Positions 34,948 to 43,238 of a stretch of DNA of 53,623 bases are shown here, piece after piece. Numbering within the stretch: position 1 is the first letter of the stretch; each line of letters starts with the position of its first letter. The notes beneath the pieces are model-generated. The model was not told the origin of the DNA and made no database searches. It saw only the letters and a list, made by a program, of their open reading frames with translations. The position numbers and the translations under genes are program-made. The DNA comes from Soonwooa sp. (lineage in GTDB: Bacteria > Bacteroidota > Bacteroidia > Flavobacteriales > Weeksellaceae). The stretch lies in assembly GCF_030151385.1 (NCBI RefSeq), contig NZ_JASLDS010000044.1:1-53623 (forward strand), written 5' to 3'.

Positions 34948-37539
34948 TTATTCAGTTGGTCTAAAAACCAAACCACTTTCTGGGAAGTAATCCATGGTGA
35001 TTCTGTCGCCGTCATTTACATTTCCAGCTAAGATTTCTTTAGATAACTTGTTCAAAACATCTTGCTGAATTACTCTTTTCAAAGGTCTTGCTCCGAAAAC
35101 TGGGTCGTAACCTTTGTTCATTAAATAATCCAAAGCATCCTGAGTTGCGGTCATCATAATGTTTCTTTGAGCAAGAAGCGTATTCAAACCTCGCAATTGA
35201 TACTGAACGATTTTTCCGATATTCTTTTTGGTTAAAGGTTGGAAGAGTACAATTTCATCAATTCTATTCAAGAATTCTGGTCTTAAACTTTGTTTTAAAA
35301 GGTCGAAAACCTCTTCCCTTGTTTTATCAAGAACTTCATCAAAATTGTTGTCATCTAATTTTTCGAAATTTTCTTGAATTAAATGCGAACCTAAATTCGA
35401 AGTCATAATGATAATCGAATTTTTGAAATTCACCACGCGACCTTTATTATCGGTTAAACGACCATCGTCCAAAACTTGCAATAGTGTATTGAAAACATCT
35501 GGATGCGCTTTTTCGATTTCGTCCAAAAGCACCACAGAATAAGGTCTCCTTCTCACGGCTTCCGTCAATTGTCCACCTTCATCATAACCAACGTATCCTG
35601 GAGGCGCACCAACCAAACGAGAAACGCTGTGACGCTCCTGATATTCGCTCATATCAATTCTCGTCATATTGTTTTCGTCATCGAAAAGCAATTCTGCCAA
35701 GGCTTTTGCCAACTCGGTTTTACCAACACCTGTTGTTCCTAAAAATAAGAACGAACCAATTGGTTTTTTGTCGTCGCTCAAACCAGCTCTGTTTCTACGG
35801 ATAGCATCTGCAACGGCTTGTATTGCTTCGTCCTGACCAACCACACGTTTGTGCAATTCGTCTTCCAAGTGCAATAATTTTTCTCTTTCGGATTGAATTA
35901 ATTTGGTTACCGGAATCCCAGTCCACTTTCCAATTACTTCTGCGATATTTTCAGAAGTTACTTCTTCTTTAATTAATTCGTTTTGATGGTTTTGCATTTC
36001 CAATTCCACCTTTTGAAGTTGGTCTTCTTTTTCGCGAAGTTTTCCGTATTGTATTTCGGCAACTTTTGCGTAGTCACCAGCTCTTGAAGCACGTTCAGCT
36101 TCCAGTTTTAGAGCTTCTATTTCTTTTTTAATGTTGGTTAAATCTTCAGATTTTTGTTTCTCTTTTAACCATTTTGCATTAATATTATTTCTTTGTTCAG
36201 TAATCTTCGATAAATCTTCTTTTAAATGGTCGATTTTCGTTTGGTTGCCTTCTCTTGAAATAGCAGCCAATTCGATTTCCATTTGCATGATTTTTCTATC
36301 CAAAACGTCCAATTCCTCAGGTTTAGAATTGATTTCCATTCTCAATTTTGCAGAAGCTTCATCAATCAAATCGATGGCTTTATCTGGTAAAAATCGGTCA
36401 GAAATATAACGCTGAGACATTTCTACAGCCGCAATAATCGCTTCGTCTTTGATACGAACTTTGTGGTGCGCCTCGTATTTATCTTTAATACCTCTCAAAA
36501 TCGAAATCGCCGATTCTGTATCTGGCTCTTCTACCATTACTTTTTGAAAACGTCTTTCAAGGGCTTTATCTTTTTCAAAATATTTTTGATATTCATTCAA
36601 AGTGGTTGCTCCAATTGCACGAAGTTCTCCTCTTGCTAAAGCGGGTTTCAAGATATTTGCAGCGTCCATAGCACCTTCGCCACCGCCGGCGCCCACCAAA
36701 GTGTGGATTTCGTCGATGAAAAGGATGATTTGTCCATCAGATTTCGTTACTTCATTTACCACCGATTTCAGACGCTCTTCGAATTCACCTTTGTATTTTG
36801 CACCCGCAATCAAGGCGCCCATATCCAATGAATAAAGAGTTTTGTCCATCAAGTTTTCTGGAACGTCACCCGAAATAATTCTATGTGCGATTCCTTCTGC
36901 AATTGCGGTTTTACCAACACCAGGTTCCCCGATAAGGATTGGATTGTTTTTGGTTCTTCTCGAAAGGATTTGCAAAACTCTCCGGATTTCTTCGTCACGA
37001 CCGATAACTGGGTCTAATTTCCCTTCAGCAGCAAGTTCGTTGAAGTTTTTCGCGTATTTATTTAAACTTTGATAAGTTTCCTCAGAACTTGCAGAAGTCG
37101 CTTTCGAACCTTTACGAAGTTCTTTAATTCCGCCTTCCAAAAGACTTTTTGTAACGCCCATGTCTTTTAACATTTGCGAAACTGGAGAATTTACTTCAAT
37201 TAAAGACAACCAAAGATGCTCAATGGTAACGAACTCGTCGCCCATTTTTTTAGCAATATTCGGCGCGTCCAACAAAACTTTGTTTGCTGTCTGAGAAAGA
37301 TAAATGTTTCCACCTTCAACTTTTGGAAGTTTCTCGATGCTTTCGCGGTTTCTGGCTCTTACCAAATCGGCGTCAGCTTCGGATTTTTTCAAAAGGAAAG
37401 GCGATATATTTTCATCCACTTGGAAGATTCCCTCCAAAAGATGTTGCGGTTCAATCTGTTGGTTGCCAAACTCCATTGCTACTTGTTGTGCAGCTTGGAT
37501 GGCTTCTTGTGATTTTACAGTGTACTGATTTAAGTTCAT
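34948..37539 (-). CDS. clpB: ATP-dependent disaggregase chaperone
   Basis: 863-residue Hsp100 chaperone. It has an N-terminal Clp repeat domain (1-145), first AAA module with GEPGVGKT (about 205-212), the ClpB-specific coiled-coil middle domain (about 410-520), and the second AAA module with GTTGVGKT (about 605-612) and VLLDEIEKAHPDVFN. It works with DnaK/DnaJ to extract proteins from aggregates. The presence of the middle domain and absence of an IGF/IGL loop (ClpP-binding) separates it from ClpA/ClpC. The gene is monocistronic, and its 5' region carries a stem-loop described separately. Confidence 0.96.
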   Translation of the reverse strand: MNLNQYTVKSQEAIQAAQQVAMEFGNQQIEPQHLLEGIFQVDENISPFLLKKSEADADLVRARNRESIEKLPKVEGGNIYLSQTANKVLLDAPNIAKKMGDEFVTIEHLWLSLIEVNSPVSQMLKDMGVTKSLLEGGIKELRKGSKATSASSEETYQSLNKYAKNFNELAAEGKLDPVIGRDEEIRRVLQILSRRTKNNPILIGEPGVGKTAIAEGIAHRIISGDVPENLMDKTLYSLDMGALIAGAKYKGEFEERLKSVVNEVTKSDGQIILFIDEIHTLVGAGGGEGAMDAANILKPALARGELRAIGATTLNEYQKYFEKDKALERRFQKVMVEEPDTESAISILRGIKDKYEAHHKVRIKDEAIIAAVEMSQRYISDRFLPDKAIDLIDEASAKLRMEINSKPEELDVLDRKIMQMEIELAAISREGNQTKIDHLKEDLSKITEQRNNINAKWLKEKQKSEDLTNIKKEIEALKLEAERASRAGDYAKVAEIQYGKLREKEDQLQKVELEMQNHQNELIKEEVTSENIAEVIGKWTGIPVTKLIQSEREKLLHLEDELHKRVVGQDEAIQAVADAIRRNRAGLSDDKKPIGSFLFLGTTGVGKTELAKALAELLFDDENNMTRIDMSEYQERHSVSRLVGAPPGYVGYDEGGQLTEAVRRRPYSVVLLDEIEKAHPDVFNTLLQVLDDGRLTDNKGRVVNFKNSIIIMTSNLGSHLIQENFEKLDDNNFDEVLDKTREEVFDLLKQSLRPEFLNRIDEIVLFQPLTKKNIGKIVQYQLRGLNTLLAQRNIMMTATQDALDYLMNKGYDPVFGARPLKRVIQQDVLNKLSKEILAGNVNDGDRITMDYFPESGLVFRPTE

Positions 37540-37592
37540 ATTATGTTGTGTGTTTTAATTCTATTTTGTTGTATTTGTTTACTTTTTTAACA

Positions 37593-37626
37593 TTAAGGAA
37601 TTCAGCATGATGCTAAATTGCCTTAA
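37593..37626. promoter_or_regulatory. Imperfect stem-loop in the clpB upstream region
   Basis: TTAAGG-AATTCAGCA (37593-37607) pairs imperfectly with TGCTAAATTGCCTTAA (37611-37626): one bulge, two mismatches, a 3-base loop. It begins 54 bases before the clpB start, so it is either in the mRNA leader or at the promoter. No CIRCE-type element or clear TAnnTTTG promoter was found for clpB. Confidence 0.4.
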
Positions 37627-37772
37627 TCGAAAACAGTTTAATGATTTCCTAAATTGAGCAAAGTTCTTTTTTCTTAAGTTGACTAGGTCGAACCTAAAGC
37701 TTTCTTAATGTTTAAATTTTAAGGATGAAATATCTTCATCTGCATTAAGAAGTTTGAAACTTTTTTAAAGTT

Positions 37773-37843
37773 TTTAGAGATTGAGTTTTAAACTATCTTT
37801 TGGAAACTACTTTCATATTGTCATTTAAAACTCAACTTCTAAA
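37773..37843. repeat. Long inverted repeat in the clpB upstream gap
   Basis: TTTAGAGATTGAGTTTTAAA (37773-37792) and the complement of TTTAGAAGTTGAGTTTTAAA (37824-37843) match at 18 of 20 positions, including a perfect 12-base core; the spacer is 31 bases. No T-run follows on either strand. Confidence 0.6.
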
Positions 37844-38187
37844 TTCAATCATTTAATTCTAAATCTTAGTTTGCAAAAACTGTTCTTTTGTGAAATTCAC
37901 TAAAAATTAAGCCAAAATTTCCGAAATATTAAAATTTAACCTAAGTTTAACTTGACAAAATTTCCGAATTGCTTGTTTTTGTAAGTTTTTGAGAGGTCAT
38001 TATTTCCGATGTCTTTTGTTAGCGGGCTTTTCTAAATTAAGAATATTTGTTTAAAACAGAAGAAATAGATCTAGCTCGTTGCCAACATTGTAATGTGAAA
38101 CTTTGATTTCTAATTTAGATTGATGCTAAATTATTTTTAAAGATAAATTGTAAATTAGAATATTGTTAAACTCTGAAAATTAGTAGC

Positions 38188-38445
38188 ATGAAAAATTGGA
38201 AATTTGCTTCGTTTATCGAAGTTGATAAAGAATTTAGAGTAGAAGGTCTTAATATTTGGAACCATTATTGGCATTGCTATGATCGTAATGTGGAGGTTTT
38301 GCATCCTACAAAACATCATCAATACCGTTTTAAAGAATATGAAATACGTACGCCAGAAAAATCTGTGAATTTTGTCGCTGGTGAGTTTTCTGATGGGCAA
38401 ATTGGGATTTTTCTCAAAGATGAATTACACGACGGAATTTTGTGA
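38188..38445 (+). CDS. Small protein of unknown function
   Basis: 85 residues, acidic-to-neutral and rich in aromatics and His (NIWNHYWHCYDRN, PTKHHQYRF). No signal peptide, no membrane segment, no family recognised. The single cysteine with neighbouring His residues could bind a metal, which is speculation. The next gene begins 18 bases downstream, so both are probably co-transcribed. The reading frame is open with normal-looking codon use, and the opposite-strand frame is shorter, so the plus strand is preferred. Confidence 0.5.
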   Translation: MKNWKFASFIEVDKEFRVEGLNIWNHYWHCYDRNVEVLHPTKHHQYRFKEYEIRTPEKSVNFVAGEFSDGQIGIFLKDELHDGIL

Positions 38446-38463
38446 AATCATTGATTTAATAAA

Positions 38464-39162
38464 ATGAATCACGCAAAATTTTTAGAATATTCGCAACACG
38501 CAGATAAAGTAGAACTGAAATATATGAAGCTAGAAAAGTTTCCTAAACATTTGGTTCATCACGCAAAATGTAAATTGATATTTTTATTTGCTTTTCTTTT
38601 TGCCTCCATTTTGGGATTCGGGCAAGACTTTGAGGAGTATTCGCAGCTTCCAAAATCTCTAGATTATCCTATTGAAGTTCGGATTTATAAATCCCGAGGC
38701 ATTACTAACAGTGGGCAAGTGTTTCGAATGTACTTTGATAGCAAAGTTTGGAAATCGGAGATGATTCGATGGTTTTTGCCAAAGAATGGTTCTCAATCGG
38801 GAAGTGCTAAAGTGCCTATTCATGAGCCATTAGTTTCCAAAGATGGTGAAGAACGTTTGATCTTGGGTTTACAAGCGTTGAATATTGCTTATTTACCAAT
38901 AGAATCCGCATTTGAATATAAAAAATCAAAGAACACCGTTGTTTGGAGTGAAGACGATAAGGCTTGGCTGATTGAAAAATCGATAGCATCGGTGGTAGAC
39001 GGAAATACTTATACTGTATGGTATAAATCGGGAAAGCAAACCAATAAATTTACCTATTCAAATCCTGAAAGCTTTTTGAAAATCTACCCCAATATTAATG
39101 AGTTGACTTCTTTTGTAGAAATTTTAAAGTTTATTCGAGAGCAGTATGCAATTGATTTTTGA
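38464..39162 (+). CDS. Protein of unknown function with a hydrophobic export segment
   Basis: 232 residues. A hydrophobic stretch followed by GFGQDFEE at about residues 38-58 looks like a signal peptide that begins inside the reading frame, so the true start may be the Met at 38524 (residue 21). The mature part (SLDYPIEVRIYKSRGITNSGQVFRMYFDS-like) is beta-rich with no family recognised by me. It follows the 85-residue gene by 18 bases and is followed by a strong separate promoter for paaG, so it belongs to a two-gene unit of unknown role. Confidence 0.55.
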   Translation: MNHAKFLEYSQHADKVELKYMKLEKFPKHLVHHAKCKLIFLFAFLFASILGFGQDFEEYSQLPKSLDYPIEVRIYKSRGITNSGQVFRMYFDSKVWKSEMIRWFLPKNGSQSGSAKVPIHEPLVSKDGEERLILGLQALNIAYLPIESAFEYKKSKNTVVWSEDDKAWLIEKSIASVVDGNTYTVWYKSGKQTNKFTYSNPESFLKIYPNINELTSFVEILKFIREQYAIDF

Positions 39163-39234
39163 TGTGCGCCAAGGAAGTTTTTATGTTAATGCTATTTTAA
39201 ACTATGTGTCGCGTTTTAATTTCTTTATTCGGGT

Positions 39235-39264
39235 TTTGTAAGTCTGCAAATAGTTTTATCTTTG
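39235..39264 (+). promoter_or_regulatory. Bacteroidota-type promoter for paaG-paaI
   Basis: TTTG (39235-39238), 18-base spacer, TATCTTTG (39257-39264): both elements match the consensus exactly. Transcription would start near 39271, 10 bases before the paaG start. Confidence 0.65.
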
Positions 39265-39280
39265 GGAAAACCCTGTTGGT

Positions 39281-40081
39281 ATGTATACACAATTCGAAGT
39301 TGAATCCCATTTTGATGGGAGATTACAAGTTATATTTCTTAATCAGCCAGAAGTTTTTAACAGCCTAAATAAAGTGATGTTAAAAGAATTGCGTGTTGCT
39401 GTTGAAGCTTTTGGAAAAGATGAAAACGTAAGATGCATCGCTATTTCTGGTCGTGGAAAAGCCTTTTGCGCTGGTCAAAATTTAAAAGATGCTGTTGATC
39501 TTAAAGACCATGTTGATGATGACCGCGAAATCCAAAGAATGGTAATTGATTATTACAATCCTTTGGTTGAGGCGATTACGCATTCCAAAAAGCCGATTAT
39601 CTCTTTGGTAAATGGTCCTGCCGTGGGTGCTGGTGCGATGTTAGCCTTAATTACTGATTTTACATTAGCAACGGAAAGTGCTTACTTTTCTTTAGCTTTT
39701 GCCAATATTGGATTAATTCCTGATACTGCCGGAACTTATTATTTGCCAAGACTTATTGGTCGTCAACTGGCGAGCTATCTTGCTTTTACTGGTAAAAAAG
39801 TACCTGCCATGGAAGCTAAAAAGTTAGGAATGATTGCAGATGTTTTCCCAGATGCAGAGTTTGCGGAGAAGTCTTTTGAAATCCTTGGACATCTTTCTTT
39901 TGCTGCAACTAAAGCGATTGGATTGACGAAGAAAGCTTTCTTCGAAGCTGAGTCTAACACTTTGAAAGAGCAATTGGATCTAGAGTCGATTTACCAACAA
40001 TCTGCTGCGGAGTCGAGTGATTTTAGAGAAGGAATTACAGCTTTCTTAGAAAAGCGCAAACCAAATTATATCGGAAAATAG
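39281..40081 (+). CDS. paaG: Enoyl-CoA hydratase/isomerase family, PaaG-like
   Basis: 266-residue crotonase-fold enzyme. Oxyanion-hole strands SGRGKAFCAGQNLKD (about 60-74) and NGPAVGAGAMLALI (about 112-125) are present, as is the PaaG-type region GLIPDTAGTYYLPRLIGR with a conserved Asp. PaaG isomerises the ring-epoxide of phenylacetyl-CoA to the oxepin in phenylacetate breakdown. Support for PaaG over general enoyl-CoA hydratase comes from the paaI-like gene 1 base downstream. No paaABCDE genes are in this window, so a wider fatty-acid role cannot be excluded. Confidence 0.8.
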   Translation: MYTQFEVESHFDGRLQVIFLNQPEVFNSLNKVMLKELRVAVEAFGKDENVRCIAISGRGKAFCAGQNLKDAVDLKDHVDDDREIQRMVIDYYNPLVEAITHSKKPIISLVNGPAVGAGAMLALITDFTLATESAYFSLAFANIGLIPDTAGTYYLPRLIGRQLASYLAFTGKKVPAMEAKKLGMIADVFPDAEFAEKSFEILGHLSFAATKAIGLTKKAFFEAESNTLKEQLDLESIYQQSAAESSDFREGITAFLEKRKPNYIGK

Positions 40082-40082
40082 T

Positions 40083-40502
40083 ATGAGCAATCCTTATTTT
40101 GAAGAAGCGCAAAAACTATATTCCGGAGATGCGTTTTCGCAATGGATGGGCGTTGAGTTGGTTGATGTTAAAGAAAACTATTGTCTTATCAAAATGCCTA
40201 TAAAGGCGGAAATGATTAATGGATTAAAATCCGTTCACGGTGGTGTGACTTTTTCTTTGGCAGATTCGGCTTTGGCTTTTTCCTCAAACACGAAAGGTGA
40301 CGCGGCGGTAGCGCTTAACTGTTATATTAACTTTATGAAAGCTGTTCGTCTCGGTGATACTTTAACCGCTGAAAGCATTATGTTAAATGACACGCGAAAA
40401 ACAGCGGTATACGAGATTACGGTCAAAAATCAAGACAACGAATTGATGGCAACTTTCCGTGGTACGGTTTATAAAATCGGGAAGAAACTAGCTGATTTAT
40501 AG
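40083..40502 (+). CDS. paaI: PaaI-type hotdog-fold acyl-CoA thioesterase
   Basis: 139 residues, the usual length of PaaI. The hotdog active-site motif NGLKSVHGGVTFSLADSA (N46, H52-G-G, D61) is intact and typical of hydroxyphenylacetyl-CoA thioesterases. It would release CoA from dead-end aromatic or fatty acyl-CoAs. The start lies 1 base after the paaG stop, so the two genes form one operon. A terminator hairpin follows at 40525. Confidence 0.88.
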   Translation: MSNPYFEEAQKLYSGDAFSQWMGVELVDVKENYCLIKMPIKAEMINGLKSVHGGVTFSLADSALAFSSNTKGDAAVALNCYINFMKAVRLGDTLTAESIMLNDTRKTAVYEITVKNQDNELMATFRGTVYKIGKKLADL

Positions 40503-40524
40503 TGAATTAGTTTTAAAATTGTAG

Positions 40525-40550
40525 AAAGTCCAAAATATTTTTTGGACTTT
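40525..40550 (+). terminator. Terminator after paaI
   Basis: Perfect 11-base stem AAAGTCCAAAA / TTTTGGACTTT around TATT, then a T-rich stretch. The TTTG within its right arm doubles as the -33 element of the next promoter. Confidence 0.85.
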
Positions 40551-40586
40551 CATTTTTATTATTAACTTTGTATTTCAAAGTGCTTT
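40541..40586 (+). promoter_or_regulatory. Promoter with overlapping palindromic operator (site 1)
   Basis: TTTG (40541-40544), 18-base spacer, TAACTTTG (40563-40570) form a full Bacteroidota promoter. The -7 element is the left half of a palindrome CTTTG-TATTT-CAAAG (40566-40580) followed by TGCTTT. A repressor bound there would cover the -7 and start site. A near-identical site with the central five bases reverse-complemented lies at 41553. Confidence 0.6.
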
Positions 40587-40588
40587 AT

Positions 40589-41212
40589 ATGGAATCAAAT
40601 AATATTCAAAACGATTTGCAACACATCCGTCAAATGATGGAGCGCAGTTCTAGGTTCATTTCTTTGAGTGGTTTGTCTGGTGTTTTTGCTGGAATTACTG
40701 CTTTGGTAGGTGCTTTTTTGGTTCATCAAGTTTTTCAAAGCGAGGGAGTTTCTTATTTTGATAATTCTGGACGCGTTTACGAATTCCATTTTGTTAGAAA
40801 GTTATTTTTAATAGGTTTAGGAATTTTAGTGATTGCTTTGTTCTTTGGATATTTTTTTACTGCTAGAAAGTCGAAACAACAAAATCAAAAAATTTGGGAT
40901 GCGACGACAAAGCGTTTATTAATTAACTTTGCAATTCCGTTGGTAACAGGCGGTTTGTTTTGTATTGGTCTTGCTTATCAACATTACTTTGCGATGATTG
41001 CTCCGGCAACTTTGATATTTTATGGATTGGCTTTGGTCAATGCAGAACGTTATACTTTGACAGATGTCAAATATTTAGGAATTTCCGAAATTGTTCTTGG
41101 CTTACTATCCTTATTCTTTTTGGGATATGGATTGCTATTTTGGGCAATTGGTTTTGGCGTTTTGCATATCGTTTACGGTTTGGTGATGTATAAGAAATAC
41201 GATTCGAAATAA
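40589..41212 (+). CDS. Six-helix membrane protein of unknown function
   Basis: 207 residues from the Met at 40589: a short polar N-terminus (MESNNIQNDLQHIRQMMERS) then about six transmembrane helices (about residues 24-45, 70-90, 110-132, 138-155, 163-180, 183-202). No family I can name with confidence. It is followed 27 bases later by a winged-helix regulator gene and is under the promoter/operator at 40541. A start 7 codons upstream (40568) lies inside the predicted -7 element and is rejected. Confidence 0.7.
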   Translation: MESNNIQNDLQHIRQMMERSSRFISLSGLSGVFAGITALVGAFLVHQVFQSEGVSYFDNSGRVYEFHFVRKLFLIGLGILVIALFFGYFFTARKSKQQNQKIWDATTKRLLINFAIPLVTGGLFCIGLAYQHYFAMIAPATLIFYGLALVNAERYTLTDVKYLGISEIVLGLLSLFFLGYGLLFWAIGFGVLHIVYGLVMYKKYDSK

Positions 41213-41239
41213 GTTTAGAATTGTCAATATTTTTAGAAA

Positions 41240-41530
41240 ATGCTTAATATTAATTTACTCAATAAAGAATTTGAAAGTAGGGTACGACTTGGGATCATGT
41301 CGGTACTTATGGTCAATGATTGGGTAGACTTTAACGAAATGAAACAGCTGTTAAACATCACAGATGGTAATTTGGCGAGTCACAGTTCGGCGTTAGAAAA
41401 GCATGCTTATATTGAAGTTAAAAAAGAGTTTGTTGGTAAGCGTCCGCGTACGTCATATCGTGTAACACAAGTTGGGAGAGAAGCGTTCCAGAAGCATATT
41501 GATGCTTTGGAAGCGATGTTGGGGAAATAG
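41240..41530 (+). CDS. Winged-helix transcriptional regulator (HTH_27-like)
   Basis: 96 residues, a bare winged-helix domain. The pattern FESRVRLGIMSVLMVNDWVD, then FNEMKQLLNITDGNLASHSSALEKHAYIEVKKEF, then GKRPRTSYRVTQVGREAF is typical of the PF13601-type family related to ArsR/PadR. Such proteins dimerise and bind palindromes. Two matching palindromes (40566-40580 and 41553-41567) flank this gene, so it is the obvious candidate to bind them and control both halves of the cluster, including itself. Confidence 0.88.
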   Translation: MLNINLLNKEFESRVRLGIMSVLMVNDWVDFNEMKQLLNITDGNLASHSSALEKHAYIEVKKEFVGKRPRTSYRVTQVGREAFQKHIDALEAMLGK

Positions 41531-41552
41531 TATATTTTTTTTGTCTAAAAAA

Positions 41553-41573
41553 CTTTGAAATACAAAGTGCTTT
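41553..41573 (+). promoter_or_regulatory. Palindromic operator (site 2)
   Basis: CTTTG-AAATA-CAAAG followed by TGCTTT. Its central five bases are the reverse complement of those at site 1, so the 15-base core is the same sequence read from the other strand, while the flanking AA and TGCTTT are in the same orientation. It overlaps a weak -7 element (AAACTTTG, 41550-41557) before the gene at 41579. Confidence 0.55.
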
Positions 41574-41578
41574 GTTTT

Positions 41579-41851
41579 ATGAATAAATCAATGATTCTTT
41601 ATGTGAAAATTAGTTGGATTCTAGGAGTCCTTTGTTGCGTGTTGAAAGATGTTTTACATGGCGAATTGACTTTTTTTCTAATCGTAATTTTAGTGCCCAT
41701 TAATCTCTTAGTAACGATTTGTTTTCTGTTGTTTTTCGCTGTGATGTTATTTGTTTTTCCTGAAAAGAAAGAAGACTTCATCAAAACACAAATCTTGCTT
41801 TGTTGCAATTTTCCAATCGTGTTTCTCCTCTACATCATCATATTTTATTGA
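41579..41851 (+). CDS. Small membrane protein of unknown function
   Basis: 90 residues from the Met at 41579, with three hydrophobic helices (about residues 6-22, 30-58, 72-88) and a charged loop PEKKEDFIK. No family recognised. It starts right after operator site 2 and precedes the DUF4173 gene by 19 bases, so it is the first gene of the second half of this cluster. An upstream in-frame Met at 41555 lies inside the palindrome and is rejected. Confidence 0.6.
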   Translation: MNKSMILYVKISWILGVLCCVLKDVLHGELTFFLIVILVPINLLVTICFLLFFAVMLFVFPEKKEDFIKTQILLCCNFPIVFLLYIIIFY

Positions 41852-41870
41852 ACTTTTAAATAATATAAAA

Positions 41871-43238
41871 ATGAAAAAACTACATTTAATTTTATGCTTT
41901 AGCATTATGTTTTTCCTATTGTTCTATGACGAAACTGCAGGAATCAATTTGGCGTTATTAGGAAGTGCTTATGCCATCGTAATTTATGCTTTAACACCGA
42001 AATCCTTAAGAACGGAGCGGGTAAAAGTGATGTTAATTCTTAGCCTAATCTCTTGCGGTGCCTTTGCTTACTACGGCGATTTAATTTCTTTTTTCGCAAT
42101 TATGATTTCTATTTTCATATTGCGTTTGTTTTCATTATCAAAAGAGCTAAAACCTGTTTTAACCTTTCTGGTCGTTATGTGGCAAGGCTTAAGTTTTCCG
42201 TTGCGATTTTTTAGTTTTAAAGAATGGGTTCCTAAAACCAATACAGAGAAATCTGTCCAAAAAGTCTTGGCAGTGGTGATTATTCCGAGTGTTTTTCTGA
42301 TGGTATTTTTTGCGATCTATACCTATGGAAGTGATACTTTTGCGAATTTTTTTGGTAACATCAATTTCAATTTTAATTTCGCTCAAGCTTTTTTTATCAG
42401 TCTTTTAGGTTTTTTTATTGCATTTAATATTTGGAATATTACGATTCCGAGTTTTGTGTATTCGGCGAACCATCATTTCAGAAATGATTTTGCCAATGAG
42501 GATATTATTCGCAAGCCGACTTTTGATTTTTTAGATTTAAATCTTGAGCGTTTGAGCGGCGTTGTTTCTTTGCTATTGTTAAATGTTATGCTTGTTTTCT
42601 TTTTGATAAGTTTTAATTACGAACAATTCTATGTTGGCGAATCCTCGGCTGCCGAACTTTCTGGCGAAACGCACGAACGCGTTAATGCGGTTATTCTAAG
42701 TATCATTATGGCGGTTTTGGTGATTATGTTTTATTTTAAATCTTATTTTAATTTTGATAAACAAGCTGTTTGGTTGCGCCGTTTTGTATATGTGTGGATT
42801 TTGCTAAATATCCTTTTGGTCGTTTCGGCTTTACTGAAGAATGTCGAATATGTTACCGAGTTTGGTTTGACATACAAAAGATTAGGTGTTTTTGCTTTTC
42901 TGTTGCTAGCTTTTCTGGGTTTGGTTTTTACTTTTTTGAAAATTTATTATCGAAAAACAAATCTTTTCTTGGTCAATACAATGCTTTGGGCTTTTTATGG
43001 AACAATTTTAGCTTGTAGTGTGGTCAATTGGGGAAGCTTGGTGACTTCTTATAATTTGGCTCACAAGAAAGGCGATTTGAGTTATTTAGAAAGTCTTAAC
43101 TTTAACGATCATATCTTAAGGGAGCGAAATCCAATTTATGAAAGTAAGGATTATTTTCAATATAAAATGAAAACGGATTATTCTAGTTTTCTGTCAAAAA
43201 GTATTTATTATGAAACATTATCTCAACAAAAACCTTAA
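41871..43238 (+). CDS. DUF4173 family membrane protein
   Basis: 455 residues from MKKLHLIL at 41871, about 12 transmembrane helices, matching DUF4173. Typical is the middle loop FLDLNLERLSGVVSLLLLNVMLVFFL and the C-terminal SYNLAHKKGDLSYLESLNFNDH soluble segment. The function is unknown. A longer frame starting at 41751 would overlap the preceding gene and adds a Cys/Ser-rich stretch without resemblance to a membrane-protein start. The next gene overlaps its 3' end by 29 bases. Confidence 0.8.
   Translation: MKKLHLILCFSIMFFLLFYDETAGINLALLGSAYAIVIYALTPKSLRTERVKVMLILSLISCGAFAYYGDLISFFAIMISIFILRLFSLSKELKPVLTFLVVMWQGLSFPLRFFSFKEWVPKTNTEKSVQKVLAVVIIPSVFLMVFFAIYTYGSDTFANFFGNINFNFNFAQAFFISLLGFFIAFNIWNITIPSFVYSANHHFRNDFANEDIIRKPTFDFLDLNLERLSGVVSLLLLNVMLVFFLISFNYEQFYVGESSAAELSGETHERVNAVILSIIMAVLVIMFYFKSYFNFDKQAVWLRRFVYVWILLNILLVVSALLKNVEYVTEFGLTYKRLGVFAFLLLAFLGLVFTFLKIYYRKTNLFLVNTMLWAFYGTILACSVVNWGSLVTSYNLAHKKGDLSYLESLNFNDHILRERNPIYESKDYFQYKMKTDYSSFLSKSIYYETLSQQKP

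Larger units (their letters stand above)
37540..38187. other. 648-base gap between clpB and the orphan gene at 38188
   Basis: I see no gene in this divergent gap. It contains the clpB stem-loop and a larger inverted repeat (37773-37792 with 37824-37843, 18 of 20 bases matching), and is otherwise A/T-rich sequence with stop codons in all frames. It may contain degenerate sequence, but no homology is recognisable by eye. Confidence 0.6.

Noticed and set aside
38155..38400. 81-residue minus-strand frame opposite the 85-residue gene
   Set aside because: The plus-strand frame is followed by another gene at operon spacing; the minus-strand frame is basic and without a sensible context.
41751..41870. 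Earlier start of the DUF4173 protein
   Set aside because: It overlaps the preceding small membrane-protein gene by about 100 bases and lacks a membrane-protein start; MKKLHLIL at 41871 begins the first helix.
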